Positions 1-13,697 of a stretch of DNA of 64,000 nt are shown here, one piece after another. A program made the translations under genes and the position numbers. Positions within the stretch are counted from its first letter, which is position 1; each line of letters opens with the position of its first letter. The notes under the pieces were generated by a model. The model saw only the letters and a program-made list of their open reading frames with translations. It had not been told where the DNA came from and ran no database searches. The DNA comes from Ciborinia camelliae (taxonomy: Eukaryota; Ascomycota; Leotiomycetes; Helotiales; Sclerotiniaceae), in assembly GCA_025890175.1 (NCBI GenBank), contig JANPYM010000013.1:946777-1010776 (forward strand). The letters run 5' to 3'.

Positions 1-1005
1 GCTATCTATCTCATCTCATCTCATCTAATCTAATCTCATCTGATAAGATGTCCTGTCACATCCTTACATACCTAGGTACATAGGTGGTAATAATAACAGA
101 AACCTTTCAATCTACCCAGCTGCAAGCCAGAGATCAAGTCCAAGTCCAAGGCACAGGACGCGGAAAACCCAAAAAAAAGTAAAGAAGAAAAAAAGACCTG
201 AAAAGGAAAAAAAAAGCAATCATGCGCAAAAGTATCAGAGGTAATGATCGACGGGACAGGCATATATAAATACCTTACACATGTATGTATGCATGCACGC
301 ATGAGAAGCTGCAGTACTACAAAAACCCAAAGGCATCTCAATTCATTTTCAGCACATTGTCCAATTCATTCAGCAAAATACATACGGCAACCACCCCTTC
401 CAAAAAGGCTTCCTTAACGACCGATTATTTCATTTGGATCTCCCCGGGAATGATTTTACTGTACAAGAGAGAGCTACTACAACAACTTGGAGCTAGAAAT
501 TGCGACTGACCACTGACCACCACCAACCATCATTTTGATATCATCCCATCATGATGGACCATGTTATCCCTTTCCATGCTCAATCAACATCACCATGCTG
601 AAACCCAACCGATCAGAGACGAGAAAAACAGAGGGAATCGAGCGCACTTGTAAAACCAAACTTTGGCCGCCCACCTGCCAGCCAACCCCCCTTCCCACAA
701 CCAACAACCTTACACGCCCCCTCCCTTCTACCATATTCAGGGTCCCAAATTATGGCAAGGTTTATTAATCTCATTATTGCAATTTGTGTCTGTTTTGAAG
801 TTGTGGAAATAAGTCTGTGCAGATCAAATGAAGGAAAACCGCCCATATAATAGAAAGAAAGACACCTTAACACCTTCGGAAGCAACGTTAGAGAATCGAA
901 CCCCGCAAGACACGATTGGTGCAGAACACTCTTATATTATGTGCCGGGTATCAAGTTGCAAAGACTTATTCGACCCGTTGCGTCTACTGGGACTTCGCAA
1001 TTGTA
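1..1005. other. Gene-free 3' flank of mcm1
   Basis: No convincing coding region. The first 60 bases contain TCATC-type short repeats. A perfect TACCTAGGTA palindrome lies at 69-78. The short open frames here are low in complexity and have no splice-supported extension. The right part presumably holds the 3' UTR of the mcm1 gene, which ends at 1006. Confidence 0.6.
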
Positions 1006-1852
1006 TTATGATTGATGGGTTTGTTGTTGCGGAATACCAGCTTGTGGAGGCATGTATCCTCCTCGTTGTTGATGAGCCATATAATTTTGGTACGCAAGAG
1101 CCTGTTGTTGTTCTGCCGATAACCCTTGTACGCCATAGGCTGGATGCATTTGTGGTGCCTGCTGTGGCATTCCTGGGCGACCTTGTTGTTGTGGTGGTAA
1201 ATGTTGTGGAGTTGGCTCTTCGGGTGATTCGACTGTATTTCCATCATCAACTCCGTTCTCACCGTTGCCGGTAGGTTCGGGTGCGTTCAAGCAGGCCTGG
1301 TGGTTGTTAGCATGGGACCTTTATCAATCCGAGCGAGGCTGAGGTGTTGCGCATACCTGAATTAAATTCTTTCCTTCCGCCTTTGTGACCAAGGGTTGAA
1401 GCTTTGGTGTTGTGAAAGTGTATACAAGACCGGTCTCGGACACGACTAAGAGAAGGACTTGGGTTCCTGTTAAGACTGACAGTTCGTATGCCTAAAAAGC
1501 AATCATATAATCAGCGACCATTTTTTCGCACACGATAAGCGCGTCACATTGCATTGACGCGTATCATTATTGACATAAAGAACGATTGAAGACTAACCTT
1601 CTTCATGATACCGGCCTTTCTTTTGGAAAATGTGATGTGGCGACGCGATTTATCTGTAATAAACTTGATCTCGATTTTTCTTCTTTCGCGACCGGGCTTA
1701 TCATCATCATCATCGTCATCATCTGCGGTCGTAGGTCTTGCGCGTTTAATACCACGAGCATCGGATCCAGCGATTGGGTTTCCATTTCCGACAGCATGTT
1801 CATCAAGAGCTGATGGTGAATTTTGATCGTGTTGATCTGTGATATCGGCCAT
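1006..1852 (-). CDS. mcm1: Mcm1-type MADS-box transcription factor
   Basis: Three exons on the minus strand: 1852-1598, 1491-1357 and 1296-1006, giving about 226 residues. Introns are 106 and 60 nt with GT-AG ends. The N-terminus (about 1-55) is acidic, with a run of eight Asp. The SRF-type MADS domain follows (about 56-115), with the hallmarks KIEIKFI, RRHITFSKRKAGIMKK and AYELSVLTGTQ, and intron 1 falls exactly after GIMKK. Next comes the conserved fungal segment KNLIQACLNAPE, split by intron 2, then a Gln/Pro-rich tail. Mcm1 proteins bind CC(A/T)6GG boxes as dimers and work with partners such as mating-type proteins, in the nucleus. The gene is divergent from pls1 across about 6.3 kb. Identification is firm; the 3' end is the first stop and could be changed by an unseen intron. 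Confidence 0.93.
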
Positions 1853-4800
1853 TGTGATAAGATTTATAAAATATCTTAATTGAGGTAAGGTATGACGAGA
1901 TTGACTGTTTTGAGGTAGTTGCCGATGACCTTACTGCTTATGGGGAAGTGGTGGAGAGGCTGTTGTCCTGCTTTGTCGCAGAAACCTGGTTAACGAAGAC
2001 TTGATTAAGAATGGTGTGAATGAATGGGTTGAGCCGAGTTTATCATTTCAGCCTATGGAAAAAAAAGATGGGCTGAAATTTAACTGGAAGAGCAAAGGCG
2101 GCGGGCGCGCCTTTTTTTGGGGGGGTTGGGGTTAGGTTGGGAACTTTTTGGGGGGGGGTTGCCGAGCACCGAGAAACACGATAAAAAAAAGGATGAAAAT
2201 GATTATAAGTTGATTGAATTGAGGAATTGAGGAATTGAGGAATGAATGAATGAATGAATGAATTTACCTGATGAGGGGTGAATGTAATGTAATGTAATTG
2301 TTATTGTAATTGGATTTGTAAGTGTAAGTGTAAGTGTAAGTGTAAGTGTAATCGTAATTGGTTGTGTATTTTGTATTGTTTTGTCTTGCCGGGTCTGGTA
2401 TTGTATGTAAAATTGTTCGTAACTGGTAAAAAAAGAATAAAACGAATTAGTAAACGGTATAAATATTTCTTGATTTGATCAATTAATTTAATTGAATAAT
2501 GAATGACGGGATTTCATGTAAAGCGTAGTTGAGTTTTGAGAATGTTCCAGGTTAAGGTTAAGGTAAGGATGGGATGGGATGGGATGGGATGTGTGGTATG
2601 TATGGTTGCGGTTGCGGAATTTGAGGTGTGTGCTTGGTTTCTTTTTTTGGGGTACGTACTTTTTTTGGCTCGTTTGGCTCGCTCTTTGGTTACCTACAGT
2701 TCCTACGGTTGGTTGTAGTAAAGTGGTGGTGGGTGGAGTCGTGGACTACTTTATGGTGCTTCGTTCCTGAGTAGTAGGAGACTTTTTTTTTCGTTTTTCT
2801 TTCTTTTTTGGTTAGTAACTGCCAAGAGAAGATGGTGATGATTAATGGATTGGATTGATCAGGTAAAATAAAATCGCTGCCGTACCCGTACCGTACCTAG
2901 GTCGTAGGTCGTAGGTACAAATGCGGGATTGAATGAAAAGAGAATAGATTGAAAAAAGGAGCACGGGCGAATGATTAAAAAACCACTTGGAAGTTTGGGA
3001 CTGGCACACTTTGATGTACAGTATGGTTGATGTATGTATCTGTCTGGACTCTGGACTTTGAACTCTGGACTCTGGACTCTGTACGGTACCGGTATCTGTA
3101 TATCAATTTTGGGGAGGGAGTTGAGGAAACATACACAGATACGTCCGTACACCGTATACCGTATACCATTCACCGTACACCGTACACTGTACACACATAA
3201 ACCGACAAGAAAAAGATGGGAGAGACGACCGGGGGGAGGCTGGGGTTGTGGTGGTAACTTGTAAAGTTGGATGAAAGGGAAAGTGAAGTAAGATGGATTA
3301 AGTAAAGTCTCTCCCAAAAAAAAAGAAAAGTGTGCTCGGTCGGGAAAGTGTGCAGTGCAGCCAGTAGTCCCGTTATAAAAAGTGGTTGGTCCCTGGTGGT
3401 CCTGGTGGATAATAATAATAATAATAATAATAATGTCTTGTACTGCAAGAACTATTGTATGCGGGAAGGAACGGTGGGGTGTGCGTGTGTGTGCGTGTGT
3501 GTGTGTGAGATGATTGGAATAATGAGATTGTGAGTGAGCAATGGCAAGGCAAGGCAAGGGTGGGTGGTGGACCGTGGAAGAACAATCTATGGTAGACTGG
3601 TAGTGTGGACTGGTGGTGTTGGGTTGGTGCACCAGTCTGGTCTGGTACGGGAGAATTGATGAAAATTATCCAATCAAATTCATGGGAAAATTGAGGTGGT
3701 ATGGTAAAATGGATGGAATGGGTAATAAATGGACTATCCGTGCTTTTCGATTCGATTACTAAAATTTAACTGGTTAAAAAAGAGTTAGTTGAGTTTTTCC
3801 AATTCCAATTCCAATTCCAATTCCTCGATAATAATAATCAAATCCCAAAAAATGAACAGAGAAAAAGCTTTTGGAATTGATTACTCTTGCTCTAAAAAGG
3901 TAATCAATGTGGGTGTAGAAATTTCATAGTATAGTATCAGCCAATTAAATGGCATGATTGACATGGATACGAAACGATATCGACATCTCAACAATCTTAG
4001 GTATGGTTATCAACTCGTTTCAAGGGACAATTCAAGGTACACCCTCACTCTTTTTAATCCAGCCCCCCAGTCTTTACTCGGCTCTGGTAAGCTTGTAAGT
4101 GATGGGATTCATGGGATTATTATTATTGAGATTATTGAGAAAAGCACTTGCAAGCATCATTTCGCACCTTCCACTTACAATCCTTACGTTACTCAAGGTA
4201 AACGAGATTGGCAAGGGACATTTAACCGTTAACGAGAAAATAGCGTGCACCGGTATCAGAGATTCAGAGTCCGGATGCTTCTTAACTCATGAAATCCAGA
4301 TGAACCTTGGAAGGTGGTGTGTTGTGTGCGTGCTCAAATGGAGTAAATGGTGGGTGGAGTGGGTAGGTGAGAGAGGGAGGGAAAGGGAAATGAATCAAAT
4401 GATTCTGGTCTCTCAAGCTTGTATGTACATATAGTAAAGTACTGTAAATTTTGAAAAAGCGATCATAATTTCACTCTGTATTCTAAAGCAACTTTGCTTC
4501 AAGTCCTGGTAACAATGAAATTTGAACCTATGGCTCATGACCACTCCTTTTCCATTGATCAAATTCCAATAATCTGAACGTATGCTCGAAGACTCAAGTC
4601 CTATTCAAATTCAATCAACAACTCAAGCATTTTTACTCGAGGAGGATTGAATCGTCGTGCTTGGCAATGGGGGGAAGTCTGCAGCGGGATTTACCCCTTC
4701 CCTTGTCTAGATCAGTTTGAGATAAGGTAACTCAGTCTATTGGCCCAAATCTCACCCTGATCTCTGACTCGATTTGTATGGGAAATAATGGAAATGTCTT

Positions 4801-6009
4801 TGATCATGGTGTGTGCTTTCTCCTGAACTGATGCAGAAATCTTTGCAGTAGTGTGAGAAAGAGATAAACGGTAACCCGAAATGATTTCCCGAGCTGTTGG
4901 AACTGTGCAGAATCCAGAATCCAGATGGACAGTATAAAAATTATGGTGATGTGGGGTGGGGGTGAAGATCAGTGTAACGTAACCGTAACCATAACCATAA
5001 CCGTGTGTTGAGAATTGGTAGGAAAGAAGATTGATTTGAAACTGGAGATTGGAGATGGAGGAGAAGATGATGGGAATAGAGTCAATAAACTCATCAATCG
5101 AGAGAACAAGAACAAGATGAGAGAGGGGAAGTAAAGGTCAAGGTAAAGCAAACAATTTCATCTGAAGTTATAAAACTCATTTATTAACGCACCTTACCGA
5201 AAGAGTGTTTTTTTAACACCTTTTCTGGGTAGTTGAGCTGTTTGATCGCCAAAAAGATGTTCGGTTACTTGTCGATATTCGTATGTATTGTAATTGTAAC
5301 TTATGTTTTTGGGATGGTTTGGGGGGACGTAGCAGGGAGTCTGGGGAGAGGATTCGAACTTGGTCTTGGTTTTGGTTTTGGTTTTGATTTTGGTTTTGGT
5401 CTTGGTAAGAAAATGGAAATGGAATAATGCAATTGATGCAATTGATGCAACGATGAATAAAACCTTTTGAGGTCAAGCGTTAAAGGATGAATATTCTGAA
5501 TGGGGGAAGTGCGACATTTTAAACCTTTAAAAGGGTTAGAACTTAGAAACTTGAACGCTAGTACGCTATTTCATTATGGTGTCACAGATGAGTCAGCCAT
5601 TTGTGAAGAGGAGAAAAGAGGGGAAATCTATCTTCTATTATTGGATGATTCATTTGGATGATAATGATAAGTGAAATTATTGAATCCAGAATTAGTTATT
5701 GCCTAGGTGTATCGATCGATAGATAATAATTATAGCCACTTCTACTACTACCTACTACCTACTAGGTATCTATCAAGCGTTATCAAAAAGTCACTTTTGC
5801 CAAGTACGGTACTCAGAGGACACAATGGATGCAACTGAGAAACTTTTGAAGATCACATTTGATAAGGACAATAATAATGAATAACATTATTATTATTATT
5901 ATTATTATTATAGGAAGTGGTTCTACATTTTATAAGAATGAAAAGCACAATTCTAGCTAAACGTACCTACTGGATTTATGGCTGGCTCCCTGATTTATTG
6001 ATATATATG

Positions 6010-6047
<38 letters not shown>

Positions 6048-8146
6048 ACTATGTATACTAGGTAGGTATCCTTATTGATCAATATATATTAACAAATACA
6101 TCAAGTACCTACATGTCGGACCGATACATCATCAACAACAGGTTACAGGAATAATGAATACTAGGTAGCTACCCTACCTACTTCGAGGTCGTAGGTAATC
6201 TCTCGGCACTTGTCCATACTTCCCGTTTTCAAAAGTATCTCTTGTGTCCCCCGTAACTGAATTACTGAACCGTGAGGACAGATCTGGGAGTTGGGAGTTG
6301 CGAGTTGGGAGTCTGGACCTACCTAGTACCTACCTAGGTATCTAACAGTCCATGCACTACCTCGTACAACTGACCAATTCCGTTTACCCAGAACAACGGA
6401 CAATCTCAGATGTCTGCACATACCCCGTGCATTGGATCTATCTGTTTGTATGACCGTCAAGACTCAAGATACCAATGAGGATGTTTTGAATTCTTCCGAG
6501 GAAAAAAACGTTAAAACTTCTCTACATGACAGACAAACTTATTAGAGTTGAAAAGCCTCTTTACGTCTGTCATAATAGGTAGGTATCGATTCGATCGAGG
6601 GCAGCGAGGAAAGGGGGCTTCCAATTCATTTTTAAATACTGTAATATGATCAAGCTTCTTTTTTTTTGACTCTTCTGTAGTTAAACTGTCAGTCCAGTTT
6701 TAGATATTATTTGGTAGATACTATAGTATAGGTACATAGGTAGTTTTCAGCATCAACTTGTTATCGAACCATGGCACAATAGCACAATGCATCATTTTAC
6801 ATTGATTTTTGATTATTATTATTATGATGATGATGTATAGTATTGCGATTATTGGAGTTATTAGATGGATGGATGGATAGGTAGGTACCTACCTTTACCA
6901 ACCCAACTTGAATGAATGGTGGAAGCGCCCGCCCGTTGGGATCTAGACGGACCTCGATTTGGGGGGAGCTCTGGAAGTGCCCTGGGGTTATTATTACTGG
7001 GCTATTATTAGGTAAGCTAGGTACTGTAGGTAGGTAGTCTCATCACCTCCAACTTGCGATACATACCGACAGATACAGACAGATACACAGATACATACAG
7101 TGCGGTACATGATTGTCATCCCTCAAGTATCAAAAGATGCTATTCTATTCTATTCTATTATTCAACCAATACCGGTAGATCATCATCACGCACACGCACA
7201 CTCACGGGCAGGGCAGGGCAGGGGCAGGGCAGTTACAAGTATGACAATCCCTCATTCATCAATTGGTCCAATCCAAAATTTGTTACTTCCTACCCCATCA
7301 TGAAGCAAAACCCGAAACATCAATTGTAAAGAAGACGGGGAAGGGGTCTTGACTCTTGAGTCTTGACCACTCGAAATCGAGCATCGCCATCCATTCATTA
7401 CTTACACCTGGCCCTTTACAACCTTCATAATAGGTATTCTGCGACGCCATCCTCCCCTCCCTTCAAATCCCGCAGTTATAGGGAAGGAAGGGTACACTTT
7501 TGTTACAATCGTCTGAAATGATACGAATTGCACCTGTTTCACGGCCCATTTCATGAAGCAATCAATGCATATAATCTTCTCACGTTATGTTTTGCTTCTC
7601 CAGCTATACTAGATACTAGATACTAGATACTAGGCCGACGGGTTACGGATTACGGGTTACGGGTAAGATATCATCATACAACCATTGCATGGTAGGTAAT
7701 ATGTACAACTTAATTTTGGCTTTGGCTGTCGCTTTGGTTTTGGTTTTGCCTTGTCCACGGGGACCGTTGAACTCCTCTCTTCGTAGCTTTTCGTTTCTTT
7801 TCTTTCTTTTGCGTAAAAGTTTCCGAACCCTTTTCTGTTTATTCTTTTCGTCATATTCAATTTCTGTCTCGTCTGGTCTTTTCTTCATTTCACTCTATCT
7901 TTTAACTTAGACCAAGCAAATCTCAGTTATTGGGATCGATTTCTTGACTTCTTTTACTTCCATTCATTATTTGATTTGTTCCTCTGTTGCAATACGGAGA
8001 TAGCCAAATCAGTGACCTATTATCACAATTCTTGACGCTGGTCGTCCTTTTACTAAGACAACTTGCTCTTCTATTCAATCTATACTTATTTAATATCAAC
8101 TTCGACTCTGGGTTGGAATAGCTCGTACTATTCAACAAAACACAAG
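1853..8146. other. 6.3-kb intergenic region rich in simple repeats
   Basis: This is the shared upstream region of mcm1 (-) and pls1 (+). I see no gene. It holds many simple repeats: GAAT units near 2239-2263, GTAAGT units at 2318-2351, GGGAT units at 2567-2590, ATA units at 3409-3434, GT/GC units at 3479-3508, GGTTTT units near 5360-5405, ATT units near 5884-5912 and an AT run at 6001-6044. A perfect TACCTAGGTA palindrome is at 6331-6340 and related CCTAGG motifs are nearby. Long open frames here (for example minus strand 2859-3632) are low in complexity. Long 5' UTRs or regulatory sites for either gene could be here but cannot be located by eye. Confidence 0.6.
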
Positions 8147-9044
8147 ATGGCGGACAAGATACTTTGGACATACATCATCTTAGATTTGCTCTTTGCGGCT
8201 TCGGGAGCATTACTGCTTGGATTTGCCTTGACAACGAAAGCTGGTACGGCTGGTGCTTCTCAGCCTTCTACTATTTCCACTGTCGCGACGGATCTTTTGT
8301 TGATAGGGACGCCTTTGAATGGTTGGTTTATCCTATCCCTCATTGCAAATATTTCCTAGAGGTATATACAATGATAGCTAACAAGAGACATTACAGCCGC
8401 CATCGGGAACGCAGTCCTAATCTTCATCTCCTTCCTCGTCTCCATCCCCGCCATGATCCTCAGCATCAACCGTGGCTGGCTCAAAGTCCACAGCATCATG
8501 GTTGTCGTTTGTGGCATTTTCACCCTGGTCATCGGTCTCAATATTTGGTTCGGCACTCTCCGCTCCAGGGAATCTCTTCTCGATACGTGGAATCGTCAAA
8601 CACCGACAATCCAGAGTTTATTGCAGGAAGAATTGAGTTGTTGTGGGTACTTCAATAGTACGAGTGCTCCGGGTTTCGTTCCAGATTCAACTTGCCCGAA
8701 TGCGATTATTGCGGCCACAATGCCAGGGTGTAGTGCGGCGTTTGTTAAGCTGGATGGGCTATTTTTGGATGTTATTTTTACGGCGGCTTTCGGAATCGTT
8801 GGTATGTTTATCTTTCCTCTGGGGTTTTGTTCCGGTGTTTTTCTGGGATTCTGGATGGGGGAGGGTAAGGTTGGGTCAAGATGTGATGCAAAAGGATACA
8901 GGGAAGTTGTGAAAAGAGACTAACAGGCGGTTTATAGGTCTCGATGTAGCACTTATTTTCGGCATTGCGATGCTTAATAAGGATCGTAAGGAGAAGGAAC
9001 GATACAGATTTATTGATGAGAAGAATGGGCTGGGGTCCTTTTAG
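8147..9044 (+). CDS. pls1: Pls1-type tetraspanin
   Basis: Three exons: 8147-8321, 8397-8801 and 8938-9044, about 228 residues. Introns are 75 and 136 nt; intron 1 has a GCTAAC branch-like site. Four membrane segments are visible: about 7-29, 59-80, 92-112 and 175-205, the last split by intron 2. The large extracellular loop between segments 3 and 4 carries the tetraspanin CCG motif (ELSCCGYFN) and further Cys residues including PGC. The C-terminal tail is charged. In plant-infecting ascomycetes Pls1 is needed for penetration by appressoria and is placed functionally with the NADPH oxidase Nox2; that is known for orthologues, not shown here. The start used is the Met of MADKILWTY; an in-frame upstream ATG at 8063 would add 28 atypical residues and is disfavoured. 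Confidence 0.9.
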
Positions 9045-12000
9045 GTTTTGGTCCGGGGTATATAAGTGGATGGGGTGTATACGATTAGGTGTATAGGTAA
9101 ATTGATTTAGGGGATTCGCGAGATGGTGGGGTTAGGCGGGAGGGGGGGAAGAGGGGTGTATTTTGGGAGGGGCGTTCTGTCGCAGCAGGGGAGATTGTGG
9201 GAATTGGAAGAGGGGAGATATGATAAGTAGCGGGCACTTCTCGGGATGATGCGATTTTACGAAATTAAGAGGGGATACAGGGGAGTGCAGGTGGAAGGGG
9301 GTGCAAAGAGCAAAGACAATATTCATTCAGCACGCTCCCATTCAATCTTCACATACTGCACAATTTTTTGTGTTCATCTTTCTTTCTTTTGCAGGTCATT
9401 TTCTATATCTCTTTTAATACTTTGGGGTTTAATTTACTTTACGGTTTTCTGGCTAGGCTAGTTGTATAATTTGTATTGTATTGCACGCTTTGCTTGAGTA
9501 AGTATTATATTATGAAATTGGTTAAAGCTTAAGATTTAGATCTATAGTGTACATGATAGAAAGTCATGGGGGAATAGCTACAAATATCAATGTCAATGTC
9601 AATTTTAATCTCAATCTTAACCTTGAGCTTAAGTTTAAGTTCATGCCCAGAGTAGGAAATTGTGCTTGTGACTATGGATTATTGGGTGGAGAGGGGCGAA
9701 TAGGGAAGTGAAGTGGAGAGTTGCGACGAGGGGGAAAGCGGAAGAGGTGAAGAGGTAAAGAGGTGAAGAAGTGAAGAGATAAAAAGGTGAAAATCGAAAC
9801 GAAATGAAGATGGCGCGACCACGAGGGCGAGGGCGAGAGCGAGAGCGCATGTGAATCGATGGTTGCAGGTTTGTGGTTGCAAGTTTGTGGTGGAGATTGG
9901 GTGGTTTGATGGGTGAAGAGATGGAGGAAGAGGGAGGAAAGGGGGTTAAACAAAGGGTGAAGGATGAAGGGCATGGTACTATGGTAATATGGTCCTATGG
10001 TACTAGAAGGGTGTTTTGGAGAGGATTGGATGAGGAGACTTTTGGGGGTTAGGGGGGAGTTGAAGAAATTGAGGAGATTGGAAGACATGGAATTGGGAAA
10101 TTGGAAAATTTGAAATTGAGGAGGGTGGGTAGGGTGGTTTAAAAGAGGGAGAAGATGGAGAGGGGGGAGGAGATGATGGATGAAAGGATAGAAGGAGGGA
10201 AGGGGAGGGAAGCGAAGGAAGATCGAGAGCTCTGGGAAAACTGGGGGAGGGCAGCGATGGATATGAAATTTGAGGATGGAGAGTTGAGAATGATAGAATG
10301 GAAATGGAAATGGAAAGGCCAATGGAAAGAGAGGAGTGGTGAAACTTGTATCGATATCGATCGGTTCGTTGTATTGACGACTTCTCTAACCTGCTGCATA
10401 CTATGGTATGGCGTGTCTAATACCTTATGATATCAGTCATGATATAGATGATGTGATATTTCTCAGTTAAGTTTCTGGACAAGCGGGACTTGGTTCACTT
10501 GAATGCAGCATGCTTGGTTTTTTTGGTTGGATGGCTTTGAGCAGTTAGATTAGGGGTGAGAGTTTGTGAGCGTTGATGTTGATTAAATGTTTGTTGGGAT
10601 TGTGTGAGGTGGAGTGTCTTTCTGTCGGGACGCGGGATATGCTGGGAGAAGAAGGGGGAGAGGGGGGTGTTTTTGAAGGGAGTGGAAACTTGGAAAAAGG
10701 AGAGAGTGGAGAGGTTGAAGAAAATGTAGTGGATAAGAAGAAAGTGGAAATGTATGGAGGCATCATAGGAGCGATTGGTGAGGAAGTGGAAGAGAGGAAG
10801 GAATGTAAGGAAAAGAAAGGAAAGGGGTTGAGTGGAATAGAGGAGATGGGAGATGGGGGACAAAAGAGGAGGAGGAGGAGTGGAAAGGTAAGGTGGATCG
10901 GGACTGAAAGACAAGGAATTTGGAAATAGTGGGCAAGAAAAAAAGAGAAAGGAAAAACCAACACGCATATCCACCTGTTTTCATTTTACTCTGCATCAAC
11001 GTCCCATTTGTAGTTTCGTTCATATTATTATTATACTTGAAGAATGGTTAATCATGGTGTTTATTTCCTTCGGTTTTTTTTCATCCAGCATAGATAGATC
11101 TATTCATTTATTGATCTACAAATCCAAACCTAGGTGACTAGAATGCGAATTGCGGCTGGTCAATCTTTTTGGCTGTTTTATAATATGATAAGTTCTTCAG
11201 TATCATATACATTTTTACCACAGGTGGCTGTTAGTAGAGCTTCGAGGTGCTAATTAATGTAAGATATGTTCCCGGTGAGCTGGAATTTGCCCTTTGTTGT
11301 AATGGATGCGTGCTCTCTTCCTCTGCCATAAATCCACACTACAACACACTATAACATAACACAACACAACACAACCTAATACCTAATACCTATCCAGTAC
11401 CAGTACCTAGGTAAGTCTTACCTTTTTCCAAAAAATTACTCAAGAAAAAAAACCTCTTTCAATACATATTCCCTACCTACCTACCTACTACCTACCAAAT
11501 AATTGTACACACATTTTAGATATATTGAATTTAGACCTTCAAATTCAAGTTCAAATGATCAACAAATCTCAAACAGTTCCTCCCTACCAATACCCTAGAA
11601 TAATATTTTCATCGAGTTCTTGTGTTGTGCTCGGTATCATTACTTTTGGAGTCTTGTGCTGTACTTACTTGTATGTGCAGTAGTACTGTAGTTCTGTATA
11701 GTAAAGTATGAGGAAGCAGAGCAGAGTAGAGTAGAGTAGAGGCAAGGCAAGGGAAGATGACTTATCTATTTAAGTTTAATGGAGATGGAGGTAGGGTAGA
11801 TACCTAGGTTATTGAAATAAATTATCATCATATAATTTTTGCATCAACATAACGTCACAGAACATTCACACCATCATCAATTACCTACCATTGCCATGGC
11901 CATGGCATGCCAATTACACCACACTTCCCCATTCACATCACATCATTTCACATCAAACAATGCATCCAAATCCCAAGGTAAGGTAAGTGAAGTAGTATCT

Positions 12001-12328
12001 TGCTTCATTAATCTATTATCAAGTTTCATTCATTTAATGAATCATGTCGTTGATCATCAAATCATTCCCAAGGCAAGGCCCAGTAAAGAGAAAAAAAAGA
12101 AAATAAGGCTGAAATATGCAAGTTCGCCGAGAATATGCAACCTCACTTTTTTATCTCCATCAATATCATTCGTCCCTCATAAGTCTAGAGTGCGCGAGCG
12201 ACTCCATTCCATTCCATACCTCGACCGGTATATGAAAACCATCCATTGGGTATATGAAAACCATTAACCAGATAAACCATCCCCGGAATAAGAAACCACA
12301 TCCACCAGACAAACCATCGAGAGAGAAA
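9045..12328. other. Intergenic region between convergent pls1 and zrt, with a polypurine block
   Basis: The two flanking genes end toward this 3.3-kb stretch. From about 9660 to 10930 the plus strand is strongly G+A-rich, made of degenerate GAAGAGGTG- and GGAGAG-like units. This produces long minus-strand open frames that are almost only Ser, Pro, Phe, Leu and His and are not believable genes. Further right are microsatellite-like ACAAC and TACC repeats (11340-11500) and a perfect TACCTAGGTA at 11404-11413. No RNA gene or conserved protein was recognised. Confidence 0.55.
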
Positions 12329-13697
12329 TTAAGCCCATTTGCCAAGAAGAGCCATGACGGCTGTTCCGAGCAGAACGCAGCTGATCATGAATGTCAATCT
12401 CTTCTTGTCATGAGTCAACTCTGGGTTGAACAAGAAGTCACGAGCTAACAACTCGACCAAACCAGTGTAGATGAGGATACCGGCAGAGATCGAATCGAGA
12501 ATACCGGAAACGACGTTGGCGGTAAATGAACCAGCGTTGTATGTAGTGCGGAGACCAAGGCCGATGGCGATGGCAATAGGTGTGGTGAGGCCATAACCAG
12601 AGCAGAGCACCCATGGAAGCCAAGAGAGACGTTTGGGGAAAGGAATGGCTGACATACGAGCGCCGATACCGAGACCCTCGAAGGATTGATGGAAGACGAG
12701 GACGGGGTAAAGGGTCCCGAACTCAGAACCTGCAGTACCAAGGTTGAGGCCAATGATAACAGAGTGGAAGATGACACCGAATTCGAGAATCAAGAATGCA
12801 GCGATTTGTTGACGGAACGAACGCTCTTCAGCCATTTCGGAGGACATTGTCATCTTCTCAACGTCCTTCTCGTTGTTTGAGAAAGAGTTGTTGGATGCGG
12901 GGCTCTGGTCCTTCATCTCTTGTGCTTGTGCAATGTTGTGGAAAAGACCGGCGTCCTGATCACCAGAGTGCATTTGGTTGTGAGTAAGTGCGTTGCGAGC
13001 ATGTCCACCTTCAGTGTCGCTTCCAGGTCGGTCGGTGATGACATCTTCGATTGAGGGGCCATGGGCGAAACCGTATTTGCGGTCAACATATTGTTCAGCG
13101 GCGAAGTCCATCAAGAAGATCGACAGGACCGAAAACAAAACAATGGCTGGTGTCCAGCTGTAGTCAGCCCAATGGCCGGTCATACCAACGCAAGTGTTAG
13201 GACCAATCTCTCCATAAGCTGGATCGAGCAAGCTATAAAATTGTCAGATTCACTGCATCGAGGACCAAACCTGTCGGAAAGATGCAAGACTTACTGAATG
13301 AATGCAGTTGCGATAATGACACCAGCACCAAAGTAACGGGCAAAGAGGTAGACATAGATGTTGATCTTCATCCAAGAAACTCGAGCGGCGACAACAGGAA
13401 AGAATGTTGCGGCGGAGGAGACTATCAAGATCACAAAGAGAGCCGAGATGCGACTACGATGATGTATCAGCACTTGAGAATAAAATAAAATGGTACAGTC
13501 GGAATTGAAGAATCAACTTACGCGCCCAGTTTACCATTGTATTCATTTTGACCAAGTCCGAGGTAACAGACAATGGCAGTTGGATCGGCTGTGTCCAGAT
13601 CAACCATATTGGGGTTAAAGTCAGTCATGTTGAGGGTAGAGGCAGAGGAAGAGGAAGAGGTAGAGTGAGAATGAGAAAGAGAATGTGAACCACACAT
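12329..13697 (-). CDS. ZIP-family zinc transporter (Zrt-like)
   Basis: Three exons on the minus strand: 13697-13522, 13453-13295 and 13232-12329, about 412 residues; introns of 68 and 62 nt. It should import Zn2+ (possibly Fe2+) across the plasma membrane. The N-terminus is extracellular-like and His/Ser-rich. About eight membrane segments are visible. A His-containing variable loop lies between segments 3 and 4. Segment 4 has the metal-site motif HSVIIGLNLG and segment 5 has HQSFEGLGIGARM, both diagnostic of the ZIP family. Intron 2 splits AFIH/LLDPAYGE. CAAGGT hexamers, resembling zinc-responsive factor sites, occur upstream on the coding strand at 13880-13875 and 14573-14568; these could be chance matches. 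Length fits fungal Zrt proteins. Confidence 0.92.

Noticed and set aside
828..1274. Plus-strand 148-codon open frame
   Set aside because: Antisense to mcm1 exon 3; it is open because the exon is Gln/Pro-rich.
2859..3632. Minus-strand 257-codon frame
   Set aside because: Low-complexity composition driven by ATA, GT and GTAC microsatellites; no domain and no sensible start.
9672..10974. Minus-strand frames of up to 216 codons
   Set aside because: Products of the polypurine block; almost only Ser, Pro, Phe, Leu and His.
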